Assembly (NCBI GenBank): GCA_963646285.1
Contig: CAVIWF010000001.1
Coordinates: 62,001 to 126,000 of the forward strand
Reading direction: 5' to 3'
Origin: CAKUFA01 sp963646285
GTDB taxonomy: Bacteria; Bacillota; Clostridia; Christensenellales; Aristaeellaceae
Length of the DNA stretch: 64,000 bases
Part shown: piece by piece, positions 49,315 through 58,187 of the stretch
Numbering within the stretch: the stretch's first letter is position 1
How the letters are laid out: each line of letters begins with the position of its first letter
Translations under genes and position numbers: made by a program
The notes under the pieces: generated by a model
Seen by the model: the letters and a program-made list of their open reading frames with translations, nothing else
What the model was told of the DNA's origin: nothing
Database searches by the model: none

Positions 49315-49599
49315 ATGAAACCCAAGAAGATTCCCATGCGCATGTGCGTGGGGTGCCGGGAAATGAAGCCGAAGAAAGAGCTGATCCGGGTGGTGCGTGC
49401 CCCTGACGGATCTGTTTCCATGGATCCGGTGGGAAAGAAGCCTGGCCGTGGCGCTTATGTGTGCCGCAATGCGGCCTGCCTCCAGCGGGCGATTAAGCAG
49501 CGGCAGCTGGAACGCCAACTGGAAGTGCAGCTTACTGAAGAGGTGGCTTCCCAGCTCCGGCAGGAGCTGGACAGCCTGCCGCCGCCCCAGGAGGAGTAA
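49315..49599 (+). CDS. rnpM: YlxR/RnpM family RNA-binding protein
   Basis: 94 aa. IPMRMCVGCREMKPKKELIR and GRGAYVC are the YlxR signature with the CxxC...C pattern. In B. subtilis the family member binds RNase P RNA and modulates its activity. AGGAGG upstream. It lies between nusA and ylxQ in the conserved order. Confidence 0.93.
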   Translation: MKPKKIPMRMCVGCREMKPKKELIRVVRAPDGSVSMDPVGKKPGRGAYVCRNAACLQRAIKQRQLERQLEVQLTEEVASQLRQELDSLPPPQEE

Positions 49600-49604
49600 G
49601 CACC

Positions 49605-49904
49605 GTGGACGAAAAAAGGCTTTGCGGGCTGATGGGCTTGTGCGTGCGGGCCCGGCAGGCAACCTTCGGCATGGATGGCTGTTTGCAGGCCATTCGCACG
49701 GAAAAGGCCGGGGTGGTTCTTCTGGATGGAGAAGCATCGGAAGGCACAAGGCAAAAATACGAGGCAGCATGTGAACACCACGGCGTACCGCTGGTCATCT
49801 TGCCTCAAGGTCTCCTGCAGGAGGCCACAGGCAGATCAGGCGTTGCCATGGTGGTGGCGCCCGGCGGTCTGGCAGATCAGATCCGATCCCTCTCAGGGCT
49901 GTAA
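49605..49904 (+). CDS. ylxQ: L7Ae-family ribosomal-like protein YlxQ
   Basis: 99 aa from a GTG start with AGGAGG within the end of rnpM. GLCVRARQATFGMDGCLQAI, VVLLDGEASEGTRQKY and GVPLVIL follow the L7Ae/L30e fold, which binds K-turn RNA. It is the standard neighbour of rnpM and infB. The start lies 5 bp after the rnpM stop, so translation is probably coupled. Confidence 0.9.
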   Translation: MDEKRLCGLMGLCVRARQATFGMDGCLQAIRTEKAGVVLLDGEASEGTRQKYEAACEHHGVPLVILPQGLLQEATGRSGVAMVVAPGGLADQIRSLSGL

Positions 49905-49960
49905 GGCTTTGAGAAAAGACAGATAAAGACGGAAATTCATTGCGGGGGTGCAAGCGTCGA

Positions 49961-52900
49961 ATGACGAGAGTGAACAAGAAGGAAGCTACCAAGGAACTGG
50001 CGGCAGGCGCATCCAAGGTGCTGGAAAAGGCAAGCAAGATGCGTGATAGCGCCGATGCGCTGATGAAGTCTCTGAAGAAGATGGAATCCCGCTTTAACAG
50101 AGAAGAAGAAGAACGCGCAGCGCAGAAGCGCCGTGAGGAGCAGGAGAAGGTACTGTCTTCTCACTCCAAGGCGTTCACCATGCTGGATGAGGATGAAAAG
50201 GCTGCTGTAGAGGCAGCTCGTGCTCAGGATGAAGCAGCCCGCAAGGTCAGCGCTGCCCCCAAGGCAGAGACTGCCCCTAAGGCGGAAGCCCCCAAGGCAG
50301 AGAAGCCCAAGGCTGAAGCAGTTAAGCCGGAAGCAAAGCCTGCCCCCAAGGCCGATGCTGCTCCCAAGGCAGAGCAGAAGCCGGTCGCCAAGGCAGAAGC
50401 TCCTGCACAGAAGAAGGCGGAAGCGCCCAAGCAGGAAGAAAAGCCTGCTGCCAAGGATGCTGCGCCTAAGGCAGAAGCTCCCAAGGCAGAAGCAAAGCCT
50501 GCTGCCAAAGAAGAGCCCAAGGAAGAGGCACCCAAGAAGCCGGCTATCGGTCAGATTATTGCCCGTCCCGGCCAGCAGATTGCCCAGAAGCCTGTGGGTC
50601 TTGCCCCCAATGTGATTCGTCCGCCGATGCCGGCTCGTCAGGCACCGGCAGGTGCTCAGGGCGGCGCACGTCCTCAGGGACAGTATGGCCGTCCTGCCAA
50701 TGCTCAGGCTGGCGCGCCTCGTCCTCAGGGACCCTACGGTCGCCCTGCCAATGCGCAGGCTGGTGCACCTCGTCCTCAGGGACCCTATGGCCGTCCTGCC
50801 AATGCTCCCGCTGGTGCGCCTCGTCCTCAGGGACCCTACGGCCGTCCTGCCAATGCTCCCACTGGTGCACCTCGTCCTCAGGGACAGTATGGCCGTCCTG
50901 CCGGTGGCGCGCAGGGTGGTGCTCGTCCTCAGGGTGGATTCGGTCAGAACCGTCCCCAGGGCGGCTTCGGTCAGGGACGTCCTCAGGGTGGCATGAACCG
51001 TGGCGGCGGTATGAGCCGCAGCCGTGGTCCCGAACTTACTCCGCCTATGGAGAAGGAACGGGTTTCCAATTATGATCCCAACAAGAAGAATTACGTCCGT
51101 CAGCATGACCCGGAACGTGTGACCCGCAACCGGAAGCAGATGGCTCGTGATAACTTCAATGGCTATGATGACGATGTGATCCGCGGCGGCAAGCGTTCCC
51201 GCATCAAGAAGCCCTCTGCTCAGCAGATGATGGCACCTATCAAGATCGAGAACGCCTACATGGCTGGCGATACCATTGTTGTCCGTGACCTGTGCGAAAA
51301 GATCGGCAAGCCCTCCGGTGAAATCATTAAGAAGCTGTTCATGCTGGGCAACATGGCCACCATCAACAGCGAAATTGACTTCGATACGGCACAGCTGGTT
51401 TGCTCCGATTTCGATATTACCCTGGAAAAGAAGCCTGAGCAGACCGCAGAAGACGCTCTGGTGGCTGAGGACTTCGACGATGATGAAGAAAACCTGGTGG
51501 CTCGTCCTCCGGTTGTTACCATCATGGGTCACGTTGACCACGGCAAGACCTCGCTGCTGGACTACATCCGCAAGTCTCGTGTGACGGCTGGAGAAGCCGG
51601 CGGCATTACCCAGCACATTGGTGCTTACACGGTCAATGTGGATGACCGCAGCATTACCTTCCTGGATACCCCCGGTCACGAGGCCTTTACCGCCATGCGT
51701 GCCCGTGGTACTCAGGCAACGGATATTGCCGTGCTGGTGGTGGCTGCTGACGATAGCGTTATGCCCCAGACGGTTGAGTCCATTAACCACGCCAAGGCTG
51801 CCGGTGTGCCCATCATTGTAGCCATTAACAAGATGGATAAGCCTGCCGCTAACCCCGAAAAGGTGAAGCAGGACTTGACCCAGTACGGCGTTGTGTGTGA
51901 AGACTGGGGCGGCGATACCATTACCGTGCCCGTCAGCGCATTGACTGGCGAAGGCGTGGATGAACTGCTGGAAATGATCCTTCTGCAGGCGGATATGCTG
52001 CAGCTTCGTGCCAATCCCAACCGGCTTGGCCGCGGCGTCATCATTGAAGCCAAGCTGGATAAGGCACGTGGCCCCCTGGCTACCGTGCTGCTGCAGAACG
52101 GTACCCTCCATGTGGGTGACAACATCATTGCCGGTATGGCTGCAGGCCGTGTCCGTGCACTGATTAACGACCGGGGCGAAAAGGTGCAGGAGGCTGGTCC
52201 TTCCATGCCTGTGGAAATCATGGGCTTTGATGAAGTGCCTGCTGCCGGTGATGAACTGATTGCCGTAGGCGACGACCACCTGAGCCGTCAGGTGGCGCAG
52301 GAACGCCGTGACAAGCTGAAGGCATCCCGTGAGGCCACCATGGCCAAGATGAGCATGGAGAACCTGTTCTCCACCATCGAAGCTGGCAAGGTGACCACCC
52401 TGAACCTGATCATCAAGGCAGACGTACAGGGTTCTGTGGAAGCTGTGAAACAGGCCATGGAGAAGCTGTCCAACGACGAGGTGAAGGTGCGGGTGCTCCA
52501 CTCGGGCGCAGGTGCCATCACCAAGGACGATGTGAACCTGGCTGCTGCTTTCAATGCCATTATCATTGGCTTTAACATTCGCCCGGATGCTTCTGCTCGT
52601 GAAACCGCAGAGCGGGAAAAGGTGGATGTGCGCCTCTACACCGTGATTTACAAGGCCATTGAGGACATGGAAAAGGCCATGAAGGGCATGCTGGAGCCGG
52701 AATACAAGGAAGTGCTCCTGGGTCATGCCGAGGTTCGCAACGTGTTCAAGATCACCGGCGCAGGCATTATTGCCGGCTGCTATGTGACGGATGGCAAGGT
52801 GCAGCGGAATGCACAGGTTCGCCTGCTGCGTGACAATGTGGTGGTGTTCGAAGGCAAGCTGAGCAGCCTGAAGCACTTGAAGGATGACGTGAAGGAAATG

Positions 52901-52999
52901 CGTGAAGGCTTCGAGTGCGGCATGAGCCTGGAAGGCCATAACGACATCAAGGAAGGCGACATCGTGGAATGCTATGTAATGGAGGAAATCCCGCGGTAA
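49961..52999 (+). CDS. infB: Translation initiation factor IF-2
   Basis: 1012 aa, long for the family because of an extended N-terminal half of about 520 residues. Residues 85-200 are Ala/Lys/Pro/Glu-rich (KAE repeats). Residues 236-321 are five 17-residue repeats rich in Arg, Pro, Gly and Gln. The IF2 N-domain (RDLCEKIGKPSGEIIKKLF) comes before the GTPase: GHVDHGKT from residue 523, DTPGHEAFTAMR, NKMDKP. Domains II-IV follow to the C-terminus. It brings fMet-tRNA to the 30S subunit. The ATG at 49961 is preferred; a TTG at 49940 is possible. Confidence 0.97.
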   Translation: MTRVNKKEATKELAAGASKVLEKASKMRDSADALMKSLKKMESRFNREEEERAAQKRREEQEKVLSSHSKAFTMLDEDEKAAVEAARAQDEAARKVSAAPKAETAPKAEAPKAEKPKAEAVKPEAKPAPKADAAPKAEQKPVAKAEAPAQKKAEAPKQEEKPAAKDAAPKAEAPKAEAKPAAKEEPKEEAPKKPAIGQIIARPGQQIAQKPVGLAPNVIRPPMPARQAPAGAQGGARPQGQYGRPANAQAGAPRPQGPYGRPANAQAGAPRPQGPYGRPANAPAGAPRPQGPYGRPANAPTGAPRPQGQYGRPAGGAQGGARPQGGFGQNRPQGGFGQGRPQGGMNRGGGMSRSRGPELTPPMEKERVSNYDPNKKNYVRQHDPERVTRNRKQMARDNFNGYDDDVIRGGKRSRIKKPSAQQMMAPIKIENAYMAGDTIVVRDLCEKIGKPSGEIIKKLFMLGNMATINSEIDFDTAQLVCSDFDITLEKKPEQTAEDALVAEDFDDDEENLVARPPVVTIMGHVDHGKTSLLDYIRKSRVTAGEAGGITQHIGAYTVNVDDRSITFLDTPGHEAFTAMRARGTQATDIAVLVVAADDSVMPQTVESINHAKAAGVPIIVAINKMDKPAANPEKVKQDLTQYGVVCEDWGGDTITVPVSALTGEGVDELLEMILLQADMLQLRANPNRLGRGVIIEAKLDKARGPLATVLLQNGTLHVGDNIIAGMAAGRVRALINDRGEKVQEAGPSMPVEIMGFDEVPAAGDELIAVGDDHLSRQVAQERRDKLKASREATMAKMSMENLFSTIEAGKVTTLNLIIKADVQGSVEAVKQAMEKLSNDEVKVRVLHSGAGAITKDDVNLAAAFNAIIIGFNIRPDASARETAEREKVDVRLYTVIYKAIEDMEKAMKGMLEPEYKEVLLGHAEVRNVFKITGAGIIAGCYVTDGKVQRNAQVRLLRDNVVVFEGKLSSLKHLKDDVKEMREGFECGMSLEGHNDIKEGDIVECYVMEEIPR
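50669..50923 (+). repeat. Five 51-bp tandem repeats inside infB
   Basis: Copies begin at 50669, 50720, 50771, 50822 and 50873 (exactly 51 bp apart) and encode RPQGPYGRPANAQAGAP-like units of 17 residues. Differences are mostly synonymous or Q/P and A/T changes, which points to recent duplication. Confidence 0.85.
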
Positions 53000-53023
53000 G
53001 CCATCGAAAACGGATATAATGGC

Positions 53024-53058
53024 GAGGGAGGACGACCGACACGGGCTCGCCCTCCCTC
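53024..53058 (+). other. Stem-loop between infB and rbfA
   Basis: GAGGGAGG (53024-53031) pairs with CCTCCCTC (53051-53058); ACTTGGATTTTGGGG follows. It could be an attenuator or an mRNA-processing stem within the operon. Confidence 0.5.
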
Positions 53059-53097
53059 ACTTGGATTTTGGGGCAAGTTCCCATGGAAAGGATCAAC

Positions 53098-53487
53098 ATG
53101 AGTTATCAGAGAATCGACCGTATTTCCGAAGAAGTCCGCCGGGAAGTGGATCGAATCATTCGGGAGGAATTGAACGATCCCCGCATCAGCGGCACCTTTT
53201 CCGTGACCCGGGCAGAAGTGACCCGTGACCTGCGCTATGCAAAGATTTATGTCAGCGTGCTGGAAGATGATAAGCGGGATGACCTGATGAAGGCACTGAA
53301 GAGCGCCTCCGGCTATATCCGCCGTGCACTGGGCAAGCAGATGCTGATTCGCTACAGCCCGGAAATGAGCTTTGTCAGCGATCAGAACATTGCCTATGGC
53401 GTGCACATTGCCAAGGTGCTGGCGGATGCACAGAAGTCGGAAGGGACTGACGAACATGGAACGGAAGAACACGAAACTGAAGCGTGA
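53098..53487 (+). CDS. rbfA: Ribosome-binding factor A
   Basis: 129 aa. SYQRIDRISEEVRREVDRII, ELNDPRISGTFSVTRAEVTRDL and YAKIYVSVL are the RbfA fold, a KH-like domain that aids 16S 5'-end maturation. AAAGGATCAAC directly before the ATG at 53098 favours this start over 53083. The C-terminal acidic tail (DEHGTEEHETEA) overlaps the first 32 bases of nrnA in another frame. Confidence 0.92.
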   Translation: MSYQRIDRISEEVRREVDRIIREELNDPRISGTFSVTRAEVTRDLRYAKIYVSVLEDDKRDDLMKALKSASGYIRRALGKQMLIRYSPEMSFVSDQNIAYGVHIAKVLADAQKSEGTDEHGTEEHETEA

Positions 53488-54457
53488 CCCGGAGACCATT
53501 GCCAAGGCCATTATGCCTGCAAAAACCATTGCCCTGTGCTCCCATGTGAACCCGGACGGGGATACCATCGGCAGCACTCTGGCACTGCGGTTGGGGCTTC
53601 AGCAGCTGGGCAAACAGGTTTCGGTTTTCTGCCAGGATAAGATACCGGATAATTTGTCCTTTATGACAGGGGCAGATGCCTACTTGACGGCAGACAAGGC
53701 TGCCGCCCATTATGACCTGACCATCGCTGTGGATGCGGCAGATGCGGCACGGCTGGGTACCAGTGAAGTGCTGCTGAAGCGTGCTGATCATACGGCCCAG
53801 GTGGATCATCATGGCACCAATCCATGCTATGCAGAGGAGAATGATATTGATCCCAATGCGTCAGCCACAGCCCTGCTCGTTCGTGAATTGCTGGTTCTGC
53901 TCCATGTGACCATCACCCGGGAAATTGCCATGTGCCTGTATTGCGGCATTTCAACGGATACGGGAAACTTTGCCTTCACTAACACCACCCCGGAGGCCTT
54001 GCGCATGGCGGCGGATTTGTTGGAAATGTGCGATCTGCCCTTGGCAAAGATGAATCGGATCCTGTTCCAGCAGCGGAGCAAGGCACAGACCCTGCTGATT
54101 GGCCGTGCACTGGATACCATGACCTTTGAGGCAGACGGCCGCATTGCGGTGATTACGCTGACCCAAAAGGACATGGAAGATTGCGGCGCACTGCCGGAGC
54201 ATACGGAAACCATTGTGAATTACGGCCTGAATGTAGAGGGCGCAAAGTTTGCTGTGATGGCAAGGGAGCTGGACAGCGGGCGCACCAAGTTTTCCTTGCG
54301 TGCTGTTGAACCCTATACGGTGGATAATGTGGCGAAAATGATGGGCGGCGGCGGCCATGAATTGGCGGCAGGCTGCACCATTGATGCACCCTTGCAGGTG
54401 GCAGTCAGCCGGGTTGTAGCAGCCATGAAAGATGAAATGAACGGAGCTACTGCATGA
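53456..54457 (+). CDS. nrnA: DHH-family bifunctional oligoribonuclease/PAP phosphatase NrnA
   Basis: 333 aa. DHH phosphoesterase motifs: SHVNPDGDTIGSTLAL (motif I), DAADAARLG (II), DHHGTN (III), then DTGNFAFTNT. DHHA1 motif GGGGHELAAGC is at the C-terminus. It degrades nanoRNA and 3'-phosphoadenosine 5'-phosphate. The start overlaps rbfA by 32 bp; the stop overlaps truB by 4 bp, so translation is coupled on both sides. Confidence 0.93.
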   Translation: MERKNTKLKRDPETIAKAIMPAKTIALCSHVNPDGDTIGSTLALRLGLQQLGKQVSVFCQDKIPDNLSFMTGADAYLTADKAAAHYDLTIAVDAADAARLGTSEVLLKRADHTAQVDHHGTNPCYAEENDIDPNASATALLVRELLVLLHVTITREIAMCLYCGISTDTGNFAFTNTTPEALRMAADLLEMCDLPLAKMNRILFQQRSKAQTLLIGRALDTMTFEADGRIAVITLTQKDMEDCGALPEHTETIVNYGLNVEGAKFAVMARELDSGRTKFSLRAVEPYTVDNVAKMMGGGGHELAAGCTIDAPLQVAVSRVVAAMKDEMNGATA

Positions 54458-55353
54458 ACGGATTCCTGAACATTCTGAAGCCCCCGGGAATGACCTCGGC
54501 TGCCGTGGTGGGTCGTCTCCGTCGCCTGACGGGGGAGAAGCGAATCGGTCATGCCGGAACCCTGGATCCTGAGGCGGCAGGCGTGCTGCCGATCATGATT
54601 GGCAAGGCAGCCCGCCTGTTTGATTATCTGGTGGACAAGGAAAAGACCTATGTTGCTGAGGTCGCCTTCGGCGCAGCCACGGATACCCAGGATGCCACCG
54701 GCAAGGTGATTGCCGTGGGGGATCATTATCCTGTGCGGGAACAGGTGGAAAAGGCTGCACAGACTTTGACGGGGGATATTTGGCAGCAACCCAGTGCTTA
54801 TTCTGCCATCAAAAAAGACGGAACGCCCTTGTACGCCCTTGCTCGGAAGGGTGAGGAGGTAGAGGTTCCCAAGCGGCTGGTGCATGTGGAAAGCATCCAA
54901 GTGGGGGAGGAACAGCCGGAACACGGCTTTCTGATGACCATTCACTGCGGCCGGGGGACGTATATTCGTTCCATTTGTCATGATATGGGACAAATGCTGG
55001 ATTGCCCTGCGCATATGCGGTTCTTGCTCCGTGCGCAAAGCGGTGCGTTTGATCTGGAGACAGCCATGACCTTGGAGGAAGCAGAAGCCCTTGCGGCGGA
55101 AGGTAAGCTGGCGGAGCATCTGATTCCCTTGGATGCGCCCATTGGGCATATGCCGAAGGTGGATGTACCGGCGTCCCTTTATAAGCGTGTGGTCAACGGC
55201 GCAAAACTGCCCATCCTTCCCGGCACACCGGCAGAAGGCGAGGCTGTGCGAGTGTATGCTCAAGGAGCGTTTTGGGGCATTGCAGCCCGTGAAGGCAAGG
55301 AACTATGCTGGCGTGCCTTGCTGGCACCGGAAGGGGAGGAAACACACCCATGA
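54454..55353 (+). CDS. truB: tRNA pseudouridine(55) synthase
   Basis: 299 aa. GFLNILKPPGMTSAAVV, RIGHAGTLDPEAAGVLP with catalytic D39, and KTYVAEVAFGAATDTQD are TruB motifs; RGTYIRSICHDMG follows. It makes pseudouridine at position 55 of tRNAs. It starts with ATGA overlapping nrnA and its TGA overlaps the ribF ATG. Confidence 0.95.
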   Translation: MNGFLNILKPPGMTSAAVVGRLRRLTGEKRIGHAGTLDPEAAGVLPIMIGKAARLFDYLVDKEKTYVAEVAFGAATDTQDATGKVIAVGDHYPVREQVEKAAQTLTGDIWQQPSAYSAIKKDGTPLYALARKGEEVEVPKRLVHVESIQVGEEQPEHGFLMTIHCGRGTYIRSICHDMGQMLDCPAHMRFLLRAQSGAFDLETAMTLEEAEALAAEGKLAEHLIPLDAPIGHMPKVDVPASLYKRVVNGAKLPILPGTPAEGEAVRVYAQGAFWGIAAREGKELCWRALLAPEGEETHP

Positions 55354-56267
55354 AAATTCTGCGTGATCCTGCGAGTACGTCGCCCTGTGTGATGGTGCTG
55401 GGCACTTTTGACGGGGTGCACCGTGGACATCAGGCCTTGCTGATGGCAGGCAACGAGCTGGCGGAAAAGTATCATTTGCCGCTGAACGTGTGCACTTTCG
55501 AGCCCCATCCTTTGCAGGTACTTCGCCCGGAGGCGGCACCGCCGCTGCTGACCACTTTGCCGGAGAGAGCAGTGCTGATGGCAGGCTTCGGCGTGGAGAA
55601 TCTCTGCGTAACCACCTTTACCAAGCAGGTGGCTGCCCAGGAGCCGGAAGCCTACTTGCAGGATTTGTTCGACCGCTATCATCCCAAGGCACTGGTGTGC
55701 GGGTTTAATCACACCTTCGGCGCTTACGGCCGGGGAAATGGGGAAACAATTCGCCGGTGGTGCGCAGATCACGACTGCGAGGCGATTATTGTGCCCAACG
55801 TGGTGCTGGACGGTGCTACGGTCAGCTCTACCCGCATTCGAGGTTTGTTGGAGGCCGGTGAAATCACGGAAGCCACCCGGCTCATGGGGCACTGGTACAC
55901 CATGAGCGGCAGGGTCATGGATGGAAAACACATCGGCCGCACCATGGGCTATCCTACGGCCAACATGGATCCCCCAAAGGGCAAGGTGTTTCCTGCCTAT
56001 GGGGTGTACGCCTGCTACCTTACGGCAGAGGAGAAGATTTATCCGGCAGTGGTGAATGTGGGTCGCCATCCCACCCTGCCGGAAGGCAGCATTACCGTGG
56101 AGGCTCACGTGCTGGATGCCTGCCTGATGCTTTATGGCAAGAAGATTCGGCTGGATTTTCTGCGCTTCCAGCGTCCGGAACAGCTTTTTTCCGGCGTGGA
56201 GGAGCTGCGGGCACAGATCACCCGGGACGCTGGGGATGCCAAGGCTTATTTCGCCTCCCTGCGGTAA
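55350..56267 (+). CDS. ribF: Bifunctional riboflavin kinase/FAD synthetase
   Basis: 305 aa. The N-terminal nucleotidyltransferase domain has GTFDGVHRGHQALL, NHTFGAYGRGN and VSSTRIRGLL. The C-terminal riboflavin kinase domain has GRTMGYPTANM and YGVYACYL. It makes FMN and FAD in the cytoplasm, needed among others by the flavoproteins at 5599 and 10330. ATGA overlap with truB; GGGGAGGAA is 7-9 nt upstream of the ATG. Last gene of the operon. Confidence 0.95.
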   Translation: MKILRDPASTSPCVMVLGTFDGVHRGHQALLMAGNELAEKYHLPLNVCTFEPHPLQVLRPEAAPPLLTTLPERAVLMAGFGVENLCVTTFTKQVAAQEPEAYLQDLFDRYHPKALVCGFNHTFGAYGRGNGETIRRWCADHDCEAIIVPNVVLDGATVSSTRIRGLLEAGEITEATRLMGHWYTMSGRVMDGKHIGRTMGYPTANMDPPKGKVFPAYGVYACYLTAEEKIYPAVVNVGRHPTLPEGSITVEAHVLDACLMLYGKKIRLDFLRFQRPEQLFSGVEELRAQITRDAGDAKAYFASLR

Positions 56268-56318
56268 AGCAACAGATCGCCTGAAAGAGCTTTTACATCA
56301 CAGCCGAGGACAAGCACC

Positions 56319-57087
56319 ATGCGTATGCTGAAAAACGATATTCCGATGCTGGAATGTGATTTTCATCCTGCTGCTGTCATCATGCCGGATCGTGAAAACT
56401 TGGATTTGAAGTTGCCTGCCAAGGCGGTCTTTGCCTTTCTGGGTGAAGCTGTGGATATCAATATGCACAGGCACATCACGCTGAAATGGCAGCGCATTTT
56501 GTTTCTGCAACGAAGCACGATCCCGCTTAAATCATGGGAAAAATGGACAGAAGATTTGCCTGATGCAGGCTCCAGTCGGAACGCCTGACACCACTCAAAT
56601 TCTGGACTGGCTTATCGCTCATGGGGTGAAGGAGTTTATCAGCGGCGGTTCCTGCGGTGTTTTAGCGCCCATCGAGGAAGATGCGTTTTCTGTGTCCCAT
56701 AAGACCCTCAGAGATGAAGAAACTTCCTATCACTATTTACCGCCCTCTCCCTTTGCCCAGGTATCGGAGACAGAACGAGGGGCGATTGAAAAAACACTGA
56801 AGCGCCACAACCTGAGCTGTATCGAAGTGATCACCTGGTCAACCGATGGCTTTTACCGGGAAACAAAGGAGAAAGTCGAATACCGTAGAATCGAAGGATG
56901 CGCTGTTGTTGAAATGGAATGTTTCGCACTGGCAGCCTGTGCCCAGTTGAAAGGAAATGTCTGGGGCGAGTTGCTTTTTACCGCAGACGCCCTTGCAGAT
57001 GCTGAACATTATGATGAAGGAAACTTGGGCGGCAATTCCGTGGAATGCGCCATGGAATAGTGTGTCGAAGCAGTGCTTAATATCTGA
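56319..57087 (+). pseudogene. Nucleoside phosphorylase pseudogene (two frameshifts and one nonsense codon)
   Basis: The protein is spread over three frames. Frame one (from 56319) gives MRMLKNDIPMLECDFHPAAV to FLGEAVDINM. A second frame from about 56480 reads AEMAAHFVSATKHDPA. A third from about 56520 reads NHGKNGQKICLMQAPVGTP and continues to 57060 (TSYHYLPPSPF, STDGFYRETKEKVEYR, VVEMECFALAACAQ). TAG at 57058-57060 then interrupts it and CVEAVLNI with TGA (57085-57087) completes the family C-terminus. The family is the PNP/UDP phosphorylase type that splits nucleosides with phosphate. Three independent lesions make decay more likely than a reading error. Confidence 0.8.
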
Positions 57088-57179
57088 CGGTGCAGGACGG
57101 TTTTCCAGACTGAATGCAGTCATTGCTTACAGGAAAGGCAACACTCTGCAGCCGGTACATTTATGGAAATTCAATGGAA

Positions 57180-58046
57180 TTAGTGCGCACTAAACAACCC
57201 CTCCATCTCCTGCACAAAGGCGTTCACGAAATCCTGCACGACATGGCTGGAGGCACGGCTGTTTTCCGACCAGCGAAGGATCAGCTTTCTGCCGCAAGCG
57301 GGGCTTGTTACTTTCAGCAGGGCAATGCCGTCGCCTGCGTCTCCCCATGTTCTCTCCGGCCAGAAGCCTACACCGCACCCCAGGGAAATCAGGTTCCGCA
57401 CCGTGGCAGGACTGTCTCCTTCAAAGGAGCTTCGGGGGACGAAGCCCGCTTGATGACACCAGGAGGTGCATAAATCCGTGTACTTCCGATTGCCTGCTAA
57501 GGTAATGAAGGTTTCTTCACGTACTTTTTTTAAGGAAATGCTGTCGTCCTGCGCCCAGACCGATTCCTTGGGTACCGCCAGATACACCGGCTCGGAAAAG
57601 GTTAGCCCGCCGGTGACGGTTTCGTTCATGTCGCAGGTATCAATCACCATGTCGGCTCCGGAGCCGCTTTCATCCAGCATTAAGTCGAAGCGGCACTGAG
57701 GGTGGGCGGCACGGTAATTCACCACGCAGGCGGTGGCAAAGGTGGAGGCAGCCAGCAGCTTCAGCCGAATGGTGGTGCTTTCGCCGTGAGCCAGCTGATG
57801 AAGCTGCTCGGGAATAGCGTCTAACTTGCTTAGAGGTTCTGCCAACATTTCATGCAAGACTCTGCCAAAGGCTGTCAGCTCAATGTTGCGGCCTTTCTTT
57901 GTGATTAGCGGATACCCCAGCTCTGCTTCCAGCTTGCGGATGGATTTCGTAAGCGCAGGCTGGGCAATATGCAGTTCCTCTGCAGCCCGTGTGACGTGCT
58001 CTTTTTCGGCCACGGCCATAAAGTATCGAAGCTGATTGAGTTCCAT
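57180..58046 (-). CDS. LysR-family transcriptional regulator
   Basis: 288 aa. The N-terminal helix-turn-helix shows MELNQLRYFMAVAEKEHVTR and AEELHIAQPALTKSIRKLE. The effector-binding domain covers about 90-288. The ligand is unknown. The start at 58046 has GGAGGAAGAGG just upstream. It is divergent from a MATE exporter gene, and the 140-bp gap contains an ideal T-N11-A palindrome. LysR proteins typically repress themselves and activate the divergent gene, so control of the exporter is the simplest inference. Confidence 0.92.
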   Translation of the reverse strand: MELNQLRYFMAVAEKEHVTRAAEELHIAQPALTKSIRKLEAELGYPLITKKGRNIELTAFGRVLHEMLAEPLSKLDAIPEQLHQLAHGESTTIRLKLLAASTFATACVVNYRAAHPQCRFDLMLDESGSGADMVIDTCDMNETVTGGLTFSEPVYLAVPKESVWAQDDSISLKKVREETFITLAGNRKYTDLCTSWCHQAGFVPRSSFEGDSPATVRNLISLGCGVGFWPERTWGDAGDGIALLKVTSPACGRKLILRWSENSRASSHVVQDFVNAFVQEMEGLFSAH

Positions 58047-58061
58047 CCTCTTCCTCCATTC

Positions 58062-58076
58062 ATAACCGATGGTTAT
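58062..58076. promoter_or_regulatory. LysR box ATAACC-GAT-GGTTAT
   Basis: Perfect 6-3-6 palindrome containing T-N11-A (58063 and 58075), 16 bp upstream of the lysR ATG and 112 bp before the MATE ATG. Confidence 0.75.
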
Positions 58077-58187
58077 CAATTTCGGTTTAATGATATATTT
58101 TACATTCGTCTCTGTCAAGCTTACAATATCCGTTGCGGCTGAAAACCGCACACTTCCAATGCCTGAATAAATGGAGGCTTTTCACAC

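Noticed and set aside
50224..50520. KAE-coding stretch of infB considered as a CRISPR-like or regular DNA repeat
   Set aside because: Unit length is irregular and the sequence is in frame within infB; it is low-complexity protein, not an array.
49937..52939. 1000-residue open frame on the minus strand opposite infB
   Set aside because: Antisense of the infB repeats; composition is Leu/Arg/Ser/His-rich without domain motifs.
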